Shown piece by piece: positions 1 to 6,800 of a DNA stretch of 16,610 bases (position 1 is the first letter of the stretch; each line of letters starts with the position of its first letter). The position numbers were made by a program, and so were the translations under genes. Origin of the DNA: Deltaproteobacteria bacterium. GTDB taxonomy: Bacteria; Desulfobacterota; GWC2-55-46; JAUVFY01. The notes beneath the pieces are model-generated. The model was not told where the DNA came from and made no database searches. It worked only from the letters and a program-made list of their open reading frames with translations. The stretch lies in assembly GCA_030594025.1 (NCBI GenBank), contig JAUVFY010000012.1, positions 1-16,610 of the forward strand, in the 5' to 3' direction.

Positions 1-127
1 CCGGCGATAACGTAACGATTTCGGTCGAGCTCATAACCCCCATAGCGATGGATAAGGGCGTGAGGTTCGCCATAAGGGAAGGCGGAAGGACAGTGGGCGC
101 CGGCGTGGTAACTGAGGTAATAGAGTA
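1..127 (+). repeat. Terminal direct repeat, left copy (tuf 3' end)
   Basis: Bases 1-127 are identical to 16484-16610. The repeat stops at the last base of the window, one base short of the tuf stop codon. A 127-base overlap equals a k-mer size commonly used by de Bruijn assemblers, which suggests a contig broken (or falsely closed) inside near-identical tuf genes. The identity is seen directly; the assembly explanation is inferred. Confidence 0.95.
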
Positions 128-128
128 G
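1..128 (+). CDS. tuf: Elongation factor Tu, 3' end only (upstream tuf copy)
   Basis: The window opens inside this gene. The readable frame begins at base 3 and gives 41 residues, [20 protein letters not shown] onward to VVTEVIE, before a TAG stop at 126-128. This is the end of EF-Tu domain 3, the beta-barrel that helps hold aminoacyl-tRNA. EF-Tu delivers aminoacyl-tRNA to the ribosomal A site as a GTP complex. Bases 1-127 match the last 127 bases of the window exactly, where they are the end of a second tuf. The two are therefore either recently homogenised paralogues or one gene seen twice because of assembly. rpmG follows after 22 nt, as expected for a tuf lying upstream of secE-nusG. The family call is certain; whether this is a distinct copy is not. 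Confidence 0.95.
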   Translation, partial: GDNVTISVELITPIAMDKGVRFAIREGGRTVGAGVVTEVIE

Positions 129-150
129 GGCTTTTTAAGGAGAGGATCCG

Positions 151-300
151 ATGAGGGATATAGTAACGCTATCCTGCACGGAATGTAAACGCAGGAACTA
201 TTCGACTACGAAGAACAAGAAGACAACTACCGGCAGGCTCGAGTTTAAAAAATACTGTAAGTTCTGCAGGAAGCATACGGTCCACAGGGAGACCAAGTAG
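151..300 (+). CDS. rpmG: 50S ribosomal protein bL33 (zinc-binding form)
   Basis: A 49-residue basic protein, [20 protein letters not shown] to the end RETK, of normal bL33 length. It sits in the large subunit near the E site. Two CxxC pairs (C9/C12 and C36/C39) form the zinc ribbon of the C+ type of bL33. The ATG is preceded by AAGGAG at 137-142 with 8 nt spacing, so the start is secure. It lies 22 nt after the upstream tuf and is probably co-transcribed with it. The tuf-rpmG-(tRNA-Trp)-secE-nusG order is known from many bacteria and supports the assignment. The ORF is short but conserved along its whole length. Confidence 0.95.
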   Translation: MRDIVTLSCTECKRRNYSTTKNKKTTTGRLEFKKYCKFCRKHTVHRETK

Positions 301-331
301 GGCGGGCCATGACTTAAAGGCTCAGAGAGGC

Positions 332-357
332 TTGAACCTTTAGATTAAATCTATAAT
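332..357 (+). promoter_or_regulatory. Candidate promoter for tRNA-Trp-secE-nusG
   Basis: A perfect TATAAT hexamer occurs at 352-357 in an AT-rich stretch, 57 nt before the tRNA. The best -35 match is TTGAAC at 332-337, but the spacer is only 14 nt, which is short. A 13-bp palindrome (TAGATTAAATCTA, 341-353) overlaps the start of the -10 hexamer. The position suits a promoter that restarts transcription after rpmG; the poor spacing keeps this tentative. Confidence 0.35.
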
Positions 358-363
358 TACTTT

Positions 364-399
364 CATTGCGAGGAATCCGGTCCCGAAGCAATCTCTCGC
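364..399 (+). repeat. Degenerate intergenic inverted repeat (CATTGCGAGG...GAAGCAATCTC type)
   Basis: The stretch between rpmG and tRNA-Trp contains CATTGCGAGG and, after a short variable centre, GAAGCAATCTC. ATTGC (365-369) can pair with GCAAT (388-392), and GCGAG (368-372) can alternatively pair with CTCGC (395-399). I recall this sequence type as a short dispersed intergenic repeat scattered through several bacterial genomes, including delta-proteobacterial and Nitrospirota-like ones. A single copy cannot prove repetition, so the family call rests on motif memory. Confidence 0.4.
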
Positions 400-413
400 G
401 GGAAAATTAAAAA

Positions 414-491
414 AGGCCAGTAGCTCCAATTTGGTAGAGCAGCGGTCTCCAAAACCGCGGGTTGGGGGTTCGAATCCCTCCTGGCCTGCCA
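414..491 (+). tRNA. trnW: tRNA-Trp (anticodon CCA)
   Basis: A full cloverleaf can be drawn. The acceptor stem AGGCCAG (414-420) pairs with CTGGCCT (481-487). The D stem GCTC/GAGC is at 423-426/437-440, and the anticodon stem GCGGT/ACCGC at 442-446/454-458. The 7-nt loop CTCCAAA carries anticodon CCA at 449-451. The T stem is 464-468/476-480 with loop TTCGAAT. The discriminator is G488 and the 3' CCA is encoded (489-491). CCA reads UGG, so this is tRNA-Trp. A tRNA-Trp between rpmG and secE is a recurrent arrangement in bacteria. The transcript probably continues into secE-nusG, so the tRNA must be cut out by RNase P and 3' processing. Confidence 0.98.
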
Positions 492-498
492 GTTTCAA

Positions 499-530
499 AT
501 CAAAGGGCGCTTTGAGGGCGCTGATTTTTT
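499..530 (+). terminator. Weak hairpin plus T-run between tRNA-Trp and secE
   Basis: ATCA (499-502) pairs with TGAT (522-525) and GCGC (507-510) pairs with GCGC (518-521), followed by six T at 525-530. An alternative stem is TCAAAG/CTTTGA at 500-505/510-515. It could terminate part of the tRNA transcription or mark its 3' processing region. The stem is bulged and secE follows within 35 nt, so a partial attenuator is the most I would claim. Confidence 0.25.
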
Positions 531-564
531 GGGGCCGCACCATGGCCCGGGGGATTTTCAACAG

Positions 565-756
565 GTGGAAAAGATAAACAAGACGGTCCAGTTTGTATCC
601 GAGGCGAGACAGGAACTTAAAAAGGTCGTATGGCCCACCAGACAGCAGGCGATATCATCGACGTGGGTCGTAATCGTCATGGTATTCCTTATCTCCATAT
701 TCCTGGGCCTAATCGATTTCGCCCTTTCAAGGATCGTAAGGTACGTTCTGAGTTAG
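565..756 (+). CDS. secE: Preprotein translocase subunit SecE
   Basis: A 63-residue protein from GTG 565, the single-membrane-span form of SecE, which clamps SecY in the SecYEG protein-export channel. The amphipathic helix with the family signature (ELKKVVWPTR, about residues 17-26) precedes one hydrophobic span (about 34-52, WVVIVMVFLISIFLGLI). I chose GTG 565 because GGGGGA at 549-554 sits 10 nt upstream and the protein then begins in the usual way (MEKINKTVQF). An earlier in-frame TTG at 529 would add 12 residues of unconserved sequence that starts inside the T-run after the tRNA. It is followed by nusG after 11 nt, the near-universal secE-nusG pair. Confidence 0.92.
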   Translation: MEKINKTVQFVSEARQELKKVVWPTRQQAISSTWVVIVMVFLISIFLGLIDFALSRIVRYVLS

Positions 757-767
757 TGAGGGGTAAC

Positions 768-1298
768 ATGGCCAAAAGGTGGTATGTGGTACATACGTAC
801 TCAGGATATGAGAACAGGGTAAAGCAGGCCCTGGAGGAAAAGATAAAGGCCAAGGGCAAGGAGGAGTTTTTCGGCGAGATACTGGTACCTTCGGAGAAGG
901 TCGTTGACATGGTCAAGGGGATTAAGAAGACGACATCAAGGAAGTTCTTCCCCGGCTATATAATGGTAAACATGGAAATGACCGACGAGACTTGGCACCT
1001 GGTAAACAGTGTACCAAAGATAACCGGCTTCGTGGGTGGCACGACCTCCCCGGCCACAATCTCCGAGGATGATATCCAGAAGATTACCCGGCAGATGGAA
1101 GAGGGCGCGGTAAAGCCCAAGCCCAAGGTCCTCTTCGAAAAGGGCGAAAACGTAAGGGTCGTCGAGGGCCCCTTCACTAACTTCTCAGGCATAGTCGATG
1201 AGGTGAACCCCGACAAGGGTAAGCTCAAGGTCCTTGTAAGCATCTTCGGCAGGGCCACGCCGGTTGAGCTGGACTTCGTGCAGGTGGAAAGGGCCTGA
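768..1298 (+). CDS. nusG: Transcription termination/antitermination factor NusG
   Basis: A 176-residue NusG of standard length. The N-terminal NGN domain (MAKRWYVVHTYSGYENRVKQ, about 1-115, with FPGYI at 61-65) binds the RNA polymerase clamp. The C-terminal KOW domain (about 122-176, FEKGENVRVVEGPF then the SIFGR strand) binds Rho or ribosomal protein uS10. NusG suppresses pausing and couples transcription with translation. The frame is open further upstream across the end of secE, but ATG 768 gives the conserved N terminus and has GAGGGG (758-763) just upstream, with short spacing. The stop is TGA 1296-1298. rplK follows after 45 AT-rich nt. Confidence 0.97.
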   Translation: MAKRWYVVHTYSGYENRVKQALEEKIKAKGKEEFFGEILVPSEKVVDMVKGIKKTTSRKFFPGYIMVNMEMTDETWHLVNSVPKITGFVGGTTSPATISEDDIQKITRQMEEGAVKPKPKVLFEKGENVRVVEGPFTNFSGIVDEVNPDKGKLKVLVSIFGRATPVELDFVQVERA

Positions 1299-1343
1299 CG
1301 GGTAAAAAACGCTTTTAATTATTTTAATCTAAGAGGCAGGAAC

Positions 1344-1769
1344 ATGGCAAAAAAGGTAATAGGACAGATAAAGCTCCAGATACCCGCGGGCAAGGCCAAC
1401 CCGTCGCCTCCGGTGGGACCCGCCCTTGGCCAGCACGGGGTGAATATAATGGAGTTCTGCAAGGCTTTTAACGCCAAGACCCAGAAGCAGGAGGGGATGA
1501 TAATACCGGTGATCATAACCATCTACCAGGACAGGTCCTTTTCTTTTATAACCAAGACACCCCCTGCCTCAACGCTCCTTTTGAAGGCATCGGGTCTTCA
1601 GAAGGGCTCCGGCGATCCAAAAAAGGAAAAGGTCGGCGCTGTTACCAGAAAACAGGTCGAGGAGATAGCAAAGATCAAGATGCCCGACCTGACCGCATCC
1701 TCCATCGAGGCGGCCATAAAAACCGTCGAGGGTACGGCAAGGAGCATGGGAATAAAGGTGGAGGGCTAA
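1344..1769 (+). CDS. rplK: 50S ribosomal protein uL11
   Basis: A 141-residue uL11 of typical length, which binds 23S rRNA at the GTPase-associated centre at the base of the bL12 stalk. The N-terminal domain carries the proline-rich segment [20 protein letters not shown] (about 20-39), the family signature and the part contacted by thiopeptide antibiotics. The C-terminal domain (about 70-141) binds rRNA. A purine-rich site, AGAGGCAGG, precedes the ATG. rplA follows only 3 nt after the stop, so the two are translationally linked. In E. coli uL1 represses the rplKA pair; I did not identify a clear L1 operator in the 45-nt spacer before rplK. Confidence 0.98.
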   Translation: MAKKVIGQIKLQIPAGKANPSPPVGPALGQHGVNIMEFCKAFNAKTQKQEGMIIPVIITIYQDRSFSFITKTPPASTLLLKASGLQKGSGDPKKEKVGAVTRKQVEEIAKIKMPDLTASSIEAAIKTVEGTARSMGIKVEG

Positions 1770-1772
1770 AGC

Positions 1773-2465
1773 ATGGGGAAGAAGTATAACGCTGCGAGAG
1801 ATAAGATCGAGACACGGCAATACTCGGTTAAAGAGGCCTTCAAACACGTCCCCGAAGTTGCAGCTGCGAAGTTCGACGAATCGGTGGACCTTGCCGCCCG
1901 TCTGGGCGTTGACCCCAGGCGCCCGGACCAGATGGTAAGGGGTACGGTAGTGCTCCCCCACGGCACTGGGAAAAAAGTGAGAATACTGGTATTTGCCAAG
2001 GGAGAAAAGGAGACCGAGGCCAAGGAGGCCGGTGCGGATCATGTAGGTGCCGATGAGCTCATGGAGAAGATTAAAAAAGGCTGGCTCGATTTTGACAAGG
2101 TCATCGCCACCCCGGACATGATGAGCGCCGTGGGCAAGCTCGGAAAGATCCTCGGCCCAAGGGGTCTTATGCCCAACCCCAAGCTGGGAACTGTTAGTTT
2201 CGAGGTTAAGAAGGCTGTTGAGGAGGTGAAGGCCGGAAAGGTCGAGTACCGCGTGGATAAGTCCGGGAACGTACACGTCCCGCTGGGCAAGGTCTCCTTC
2301 GGGGCCGAAAAGCTCGAGGAGAACTTTATGGCCGTTATGGATGCCATAATAAAGGCAAAACCCCCTGCGAGCAAGGGCACGTACCTGCGGGCCCTTAGTA
2401 TCTCTACCACAATAGGACCGGCCATAAGCCTGGATACTCAAGAGATAAGGAACATTTTGAAATAG
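1773..2465 (+). CDS. rplA: 50S ribosomal protein uL1
   Basis: A 230-residue uL1 of normal bacterial length, which builds the mobile L1 stalk that guides tRNA out of the E site. The conserved centre, [20 protein letters not shown] (encoded near 2134-2193), is the uL1 signature. The N terminus ([13 protein letters not shown]) and C terminus ([18 protein letters not shown]) match the family. The ribosome-binding site GTGGAGGG lies inside the last codons of rplK, and the ATG is 3 nt past that stop. After rplA the transcript enters a 245-nt spacer that appears to hold a new promoter and the L10 leader. Confidence 0.98.
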   Translation: MGKKYNAARDKIETRQYSVKEAFKHVPEVAAAKFDESVDLAARLGVDPRRPDQMVRGTVVLPHGTGKKVRILVFAKGEKETEAKEAGADHVGADELMEKIKKGWLDFDKVIATPDMMSAVGKLGKILGPRGLMPNPKLGTVSFEVKKAVEEVKAGKVEYRVDKSGNVHVPLGKVSFGAEKLEENFMAVMDAIIKAKPPASKGTYLRALSISTTIGPAISLDTQEIRNILK

Positions 2466-2486
2466 AAACCCGGCAACCAGAGTTAT

Positions 2487-2528
2487 TTATTTTTCGACTT
2501 TGACAGACTTATAAAAATACAGGTCTAA
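2487..2528 (+). promoter_or_regulatory. Candidate promoter upstream of rplJ
   Basis: An AT-rich patch sits in otherwise GC-rich DNA, immediately before the L10 leader. It contains a perfect TTGACA at 2500-2505, but the hexamer 17 nt downstream (GTCTAA) is a poor -10. It also contains a good -10-like TATAAA at 2510-2515, whose matching -35 (TTATTT, 2487-2492) is weak. Position and base composition support a promoter; the exact hexamers are uncertain. Confidence 0.4.
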
Positions 2529-2700
2529 GACAGCAGGTGCCCGAAGGGCTTAATTTCCTGCCGAGGCCAGGATCCGTAAATCGTCCCCTTTGGCCTTCCA
2601 CCCTGTGGGAGGCAAGCCTTGCTCAGGGCCGTATCCGGCTCCGAAACAAAGCCTCGGGCGCCCTTTCTGTCCAAGACCCGCATAGTGACTGAAAGGAGGG
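2529..2700 (+). promoter_or_regulatory. L10 leader RNA (ribosomal stalk autoregulation)
   Basis: The stretch GACAGCAGGTG...GGCTTAAT..CCTGCCGAGG (2529-2566) is the hallmark of the bacterial L10 leader, bound by the uL10-bL12 complex to repress its own operon. GCAGG (2533-2537) pairs with CCTGC (2557-2561). GCCC (2539-2542) pairs with GGGC (2546-2549) around a GAA loop, leaving the unpaired TTAAT bulge. CCGAGGC (2561-2567) pairs far downstream with GCCTCGG (2651-2657). Between these lie hairpins at 2593-2613 (9 bp including a G-U, loop CCT) and 2626-2641. No hairpin with a T-run follows, so control is more likely at translation of rplJ than by transcription termination. Pairings were found by eye. 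Confidence 0.82.
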
Positions 2701-2710
2701 ATGGAAAAGG

Positions 2711-3241
2711 TTGAAGTTGAAAAAGGAAGACAAGAAGGCACTCGTCAAGGAGTTCAACGACAGGTTCAAAAGTGCCGAGGCTACCTTCATAGCCAGCTAC
2801 AGCGGGATAGATGTTGAGGGTATGACGAAGCTCAGGAAGACGCTTAAGGAGGCGTCCTCCGAGCTCAAGATACTGAAGAACACGCTGGCGAAGTTCGCTG
2901 TAAAAGGCACCCAGGCGGAGCCCCTTACAGAGCACTTCGAAGGGCCCATTGCTATCGCCTTCAGTTTCAAAGACGCGGTGCAGACGGCCAAGACCCTTAC
3001 CGGGTTTGCAAAGGAAGAACCAAATCTTATGATAAAAGTAGGGACCCTGGGGGGTAGGGTAATCGATCTTGCGGAGATAAAGAACCTTGCTTCCCTTCCA
3101 TCGAGGGAAGAGCTCCTGGCCAGACTTATGGGTGTTATGAAGAACGTGCCCGCAGGGCTGGTAGGTGTTCTGAGCGGGGTGCCTCGGAAGTTAGTTTATG
3201 TCCTTAATGCTGTGGCCGGGCAAAAGCAGGCAGGGTCTTAG
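2711..3241 (+). CDS. rplJ: 50S ribosomal protein uL10
   Basis: A 176-residue uL10, which anchors the bL12 dimers to 23S rRNA and forms the stalk base. The N-terminal rRNA-binding domain has the family pattern: ASYSGIDVEGMTKLRKTLKE (about 29-48), then LKILKNTLAKFA. The C-terminal helix (about 130-176, LLARLMGVMKNVPAGLVGVL and on) binds bL12. No ATG fits. An in-frame TGA at 2690-2692 limits the start to TTG 2711 or TTG 2717. I chose TTG 2711, 11 nt after GGAGG (2695-2699). An ATG at 2701 is out of frame and only 1 nt from that site. The L10 leader lies directly upstream and rplL 72 nt downstream. Confidence 0.95.
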   Translation: MKLKKEDKKALVKEFNDRFKSAEATFIASYSGIDVEGMTKLRKTLKEASSELKILKNTLAKFAVKGTQAEPLTEHFEGPIAIAFSFKDAVQTAKTLTGFAKEEPNLMIKVGTLGGRVIDLAEIKNLASLPSREELLARLMGVMKNVPAGLVGVLSGVPRKLVYVLNAVAGQKQAGS

Positions 3242-3313
3242 AGGGAAAAGGGCGGTTAACCCGGCAGAACAGATTGAAATCATCCTGAAAAAAACCGATT
3301 AAGGAGGACAGAG

Positions 3314-3697
3314 ATGGCAGAGCTTAAAAGAGAAGACGTTATTAAATATATAGAGAACATGACGGTTGTTGAGCTTTCGGGGCTCGTAAAGGAGCTTGAG
3401 GAGAAGTTCGGCGTGAGTGCTCAAGCCCCTGTAGCGGTTGCGGCGGCAGCGGCCCCTGGCGCGGCGGTGCCTGCTGCCGAAGAGAAGACCGAGTTCACAG
3501 TGGTCCTTAAAGAGGTTGGCCCGGAGAAGATAAAGGTCATCAAAGAGGTGAGGGCCATAACCGGGCTTGGGCTTAAGGAGGCAAAAGAGTTTGTTGAAGG
3601 GGCTCCGAAGAACGTCAAGGAGGATGTACCCAAGGAAGAGGCTGAGGAGATAAAGAAAAAGATCGAAGCTGTCGGGGCCAAGGTGGAGATTCAGTAA
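3314..3697 (+). CDS. rplL: 50S ribosomal protein bL12 (L7/L12)
   Basis: A 127-residue acidic stalk protein, present on ribosomes as dimers, which recruits EF-Tu, EF-G and other GTPases. The N-terminal dimerisation and uL10-binding helices (about 1-35) are followed by a flexible Ala/Pro-rich hinge (about 37-54, [17 protein letters not shown]). The C-terminal factor-binding domain (about 57-127) carries [20 protein letters not shown], the conserved surface that contacts the GTPases. AAGGAGG at 3300-3306 precedes the ATG with good spacing. It sits between rplJ and rpoB as usual. bL12 is needed in several copies per ribosome, so the structured spacer before rpoB may help set its higher expression. 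Confidence 0.98.
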   Translation: MAELKREDVIKYIENMTVVELSGLVKELEEKFGVSAQAPVAVAAAAAPGAAVPAAEEKTEFTVVLKEVGPEKIKVIKEVRAITGLGLKEAKEFVEGAPKNVKEDVPKEEAEEIKKKIEAVGAKVEIQ

Positions 3698-3716
3698 GCC
3701 GATCACTCTGTCAAGA

Positions 3717-3758
3717 GGCCCGTAAATCCCCCGGCAAGGCCTGCGGGTTTTACTGGTC
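3717..3758 (+). promoter_or_regulatory. Imperfect long hairpin in the rplL-rpoB spacer
   Basis: The arms pair as GTAAA/TTTAC (3722-3726/3749-3753), then a T-T mismatch, CCC/GGG (3728-3730/3745-3747), a small internal loop, and GGC/GCC (3733-3735/3739-3741) around loop AAG. Outside a C-T mismatch, GGCC (3717-3720) pairs with GGTC (3755-3758). TTTTA follows the GC-rich part. In E. coli this spacer holds an attenuator and an RNase III site that lower rpoB relative to rplL; this hairpin is in the equivalent place. The pairing is seen directly; the function is inferred. Confidence 0.45.
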
Positions 3759-3826
3759 GATTGTTTGAAGCAAGGGGCATATCCCCCCGATATAAAATAA
3801 AAGAGCAAAAAAAGGAGCACACTAAA

Positions 3827-6800
3827 ATGTCGTCGTCTTTAATAAACGGCCAGTTTTTGAGGAAGGACTATTCAAGGATACCCACGGTGGTGGGCATACC
3901 GAACCTCATCGAGGTTCAGAAAAGGTCCTTCAGTAATTTTTTGCAGATGGACGTAAAGCCGGAGGATAGGCGTGACTTGGGTCTCCAGGCCATGTTCAAG
4001 AGTGTATACCCCATAAAGGACTTCGGCGCCACCGCCACCCTTGAGTTCGTAAAATACACGCTCCTTGAGCCCAAGTATTCAGTTGAGGAGTGCCACCAGA
4101 AGGGCATGACCTACTCTGCGCCGATAAAGTTGCAGGTAAGGCTCATTGTATGGGACAAGGACCCGGACACAGGTGCGCAGACCATCCGGAACATCAAGGA
4201 GCAGGAGGTCTACTTCGGCGAAATACCGCTCATGACCGACAACGGCAGTTTCATCATAAACGGGACCGAACGCGTCATAGTGAGCCAGTTGCATCGCTCC
4301 CCCGGGGTGTTTTTCGAATACGAGAAGGGAAAGGGCTATACGGGCAAACTCCAATACACGGCACGGATAATCCCCTACCACGGCTCATGGCTAGACTTCG
4401 AGTTCGACCAGAAAGACTGGCTCTACGTAAGAATTGACAAAAGAAAGAAGATGCTCGCTACGGTGCTCCTGAAGGCCCTCGGTTATTCCGTCGAGGAGCT
4501 TTTAAATCACTTCTACCCGAGCGAGCAGATAGTGCTTGAAGGCAGGAAGATTACGAAAAGCGTCGAGGCGGATTATATGGTGGGGCAAAAGGCGAGCCGC
4601 GATATAAAAGACCCCAAGAGCGGTGAGACCCTTGTTAGAAAGGACAGGAAGTTCACAAGGCTCGCGGTGAAAAGGCTCATCTCCGCGGGTATAAAGTACA
4701 TACCTGTCGAGGTCGAGGACATTATCGGCAGGGTCGCCTCCCAGGACATTGTTGACCCCGCGACCGGCGAGGTGGTACTGGAATGCAACCAGATACTTAC
4801 CCGTGAAGTACTTGACGAGATTTCCAGAAGGAAGATAGAGCGTTTTAAGCTCCTCTTTATAGAGGCCATGGGACCCTCTTTCAGAGAGACCATCCTTAAC
4901 GACCGCATCGGAAACGAGCAGACCAAGGCTATTGAGGACTACAGGAAGACCCACCCGGATGACTCCGTTTCAAACATGACCCTCAACGCCAGGATAGAAA
5001 TATACAAAAGGCTCAAGCCCGGAGACCCGCCGACCGTTGAGACTGCAAACTCGCAGTTCAAAAACCTTTTCTTCACTCCCGAAAGGTATGACCTTTCGAG
5101 GGTGGGAAGGCTGAAGTTAAACCGCAAGTTCGGCTTCGAAGTATCTCTCGACCACACGACGTTAAGGAAAGAGGATATCGTAGAGGTCGTACGTTACCTC
5201 ATAGGGCTCAAAAACGGCCAGGGCTCGGTCGACGACATAGACCATCTCGGAAACAGAAGGGTCCGGTCCGTAGGGGAACTGCTTGAGAACCAGTACAGGA
5301 TCGGGCTCCTCAGGATGGAGAGGGCCGTAAAGGAGAGGATGAGCCTTGGGGAGATCGAAACCCTCATGCCCCATGACCTTATTAACCCCAAGCCCGTAGC
5401 CGCCGTAATAAAGGAGTTCTTCGGCTCGAGCCAGCTCTCTCAGTTCATGGACCAGACAAACCCCCTCTCGGAGATTACTCACAAAAGGAGGCTTTCGGCC
5501 CTGGGTACCGGGGGACTTACAAGGGAGAGGGCGGGTTTCGAGGTCAGGGACGTACACGCAACCCATTACGGGAGGATCTGTCCCATAGAGACCCCCGAGG
5601 GTCCCAACATAGGTCTCATCGTTTCTCTTTCTACATATGCTAGGATAAACGAGTTCGGCTTTATAGAGACCCCTTACAGGGAGGCCGCAGGTGGCAAGGT
5701 CACGAACAGGATCACTTACCTTTCGGCCCTAGACGAGGAGATGCATGTTATAGCCCAGGCCAACGCCCCGGTGGACAAGGACGGGAGGTTTTCCGGAGAG
5801 ATGGTCAGCGCGAGGATGGGTGGAGAGTTCGTAATGGCCAGGCCCGAGGAAATAACCCTCATGGACGTATCCCCCAACCAGCTCGTAAGTATCGCCGCAT
5901 CGCTCATTCCGTTCCTTGAGAACGACGATGCGAACAGGGCACTTATGGGGAGCAACATGCAGCGACAGGCCGTACCCCTTATCCAGACGGAAGCCCCGCT
6001 CATAGGCACCGGGATGGAGAGTGTTGTGGCCAAGGACTCCGGTGTTACCTTGCTCACCAGGAACTCCGGAAAAGTAGAGAACGTGGATGCAACGAGGATC
6101 GTCATAAGGAATGCCTCCGGCGGAGTTGACATTTATAACCTTACGAAGTTCAGAAGGTCCAACCAGAATACCTGTCTCAACCAGAAACCCATAGTAAAGA
6201 AGGGGAGCCTCGTAAAGCAGGGGCAGGTTATAGCCGACGGGCCTTCCACCGAAAACGGCGAGCTCGCCCTGGGCAGGAACGTCCTTGTGGCCTTCATGCC
6301 CTGGGGAGGGTACAACTTCGAGGACTCCATTCTCATAAGCGAAAGGCTCCTCAAGGACGATGTCTTCACCTCCTTGCACATTGAGGAGTTCGAGGTCGTC
6401 TCCAGGGATATAAAGCTCGGAAAAGAGGAGATAACGAGGGATATACCCAACGTAGGAGAGGACGCTTTGAAGGACCTCGATGAGAGCGGCATAATCAGGA
6501 TAGGAGCGGAGATAAAGCCGGGCGAGATACTCGTCGGGAAGGTCACCCCCAAGGGGGAGACCCAGCTCTCTCCGGAGGAAAAGCTTCTGAGGGCAATATT
6601 CGGAGAGAAGGCCGAGGACGTAAAAGACACCTCCTTAAGGGTGCCGCCTGGCATAGAGGGAGTTGTAATTGATGCAAAGGTCTTCTCCAGAAAGGGTGTT
6701 GAAAAGGATGAGAGAGCCAAGTCCATCGAGGACAAGGAGATAGCAAGGCTCCTTAAGGACCGTGAGGACGAGATTAACATCGTAAAGGAGAGCGCTTACG

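Noticed and set aside
340..561. A 73-codon reverse-strand ORF across the tRNA region
   Set aside because: It is the antisense translation of tRNA-Trp (the GFEPPTRGFGDRCSTKLEL-type product) plus the dispersed repeat, a well-known type of spurious gene call.
1569..2441. A 290-codon reverse-strand ORF opposite rplK and rplA
   Set aside because: It is long, but it lies wholly opposite two certain ribosomal protein genes, spans their junction, and its sequence resembles no family. It reflects the codon bias of the sense strand.
2701..2817. Small ORF from ATG 2701 (38 codons) at the start of rplJ
   Set aside because: It overlaps rplJ in another frame, its ATG is only 1 nt from the Shine-Dalgarno site, and the product has no recognisable pattern. 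It is kept only as a clue to a possible sequence error at the rplJ start.
2525..2935. A 136-codon reverse-strand ORF across the rplJ leader
   Set aside because: Most of it is the complement of the L10 leader and of rplJ. The leader RNA explains the conservation and structure there.
3791..3798. TATAAAAT as a -10 box of an rpoB promoter
   Set aside because: No -35-like hexamer lies 15-19 nt upstream; the nearest TTG-containing hexamers are 20 nt or more away.
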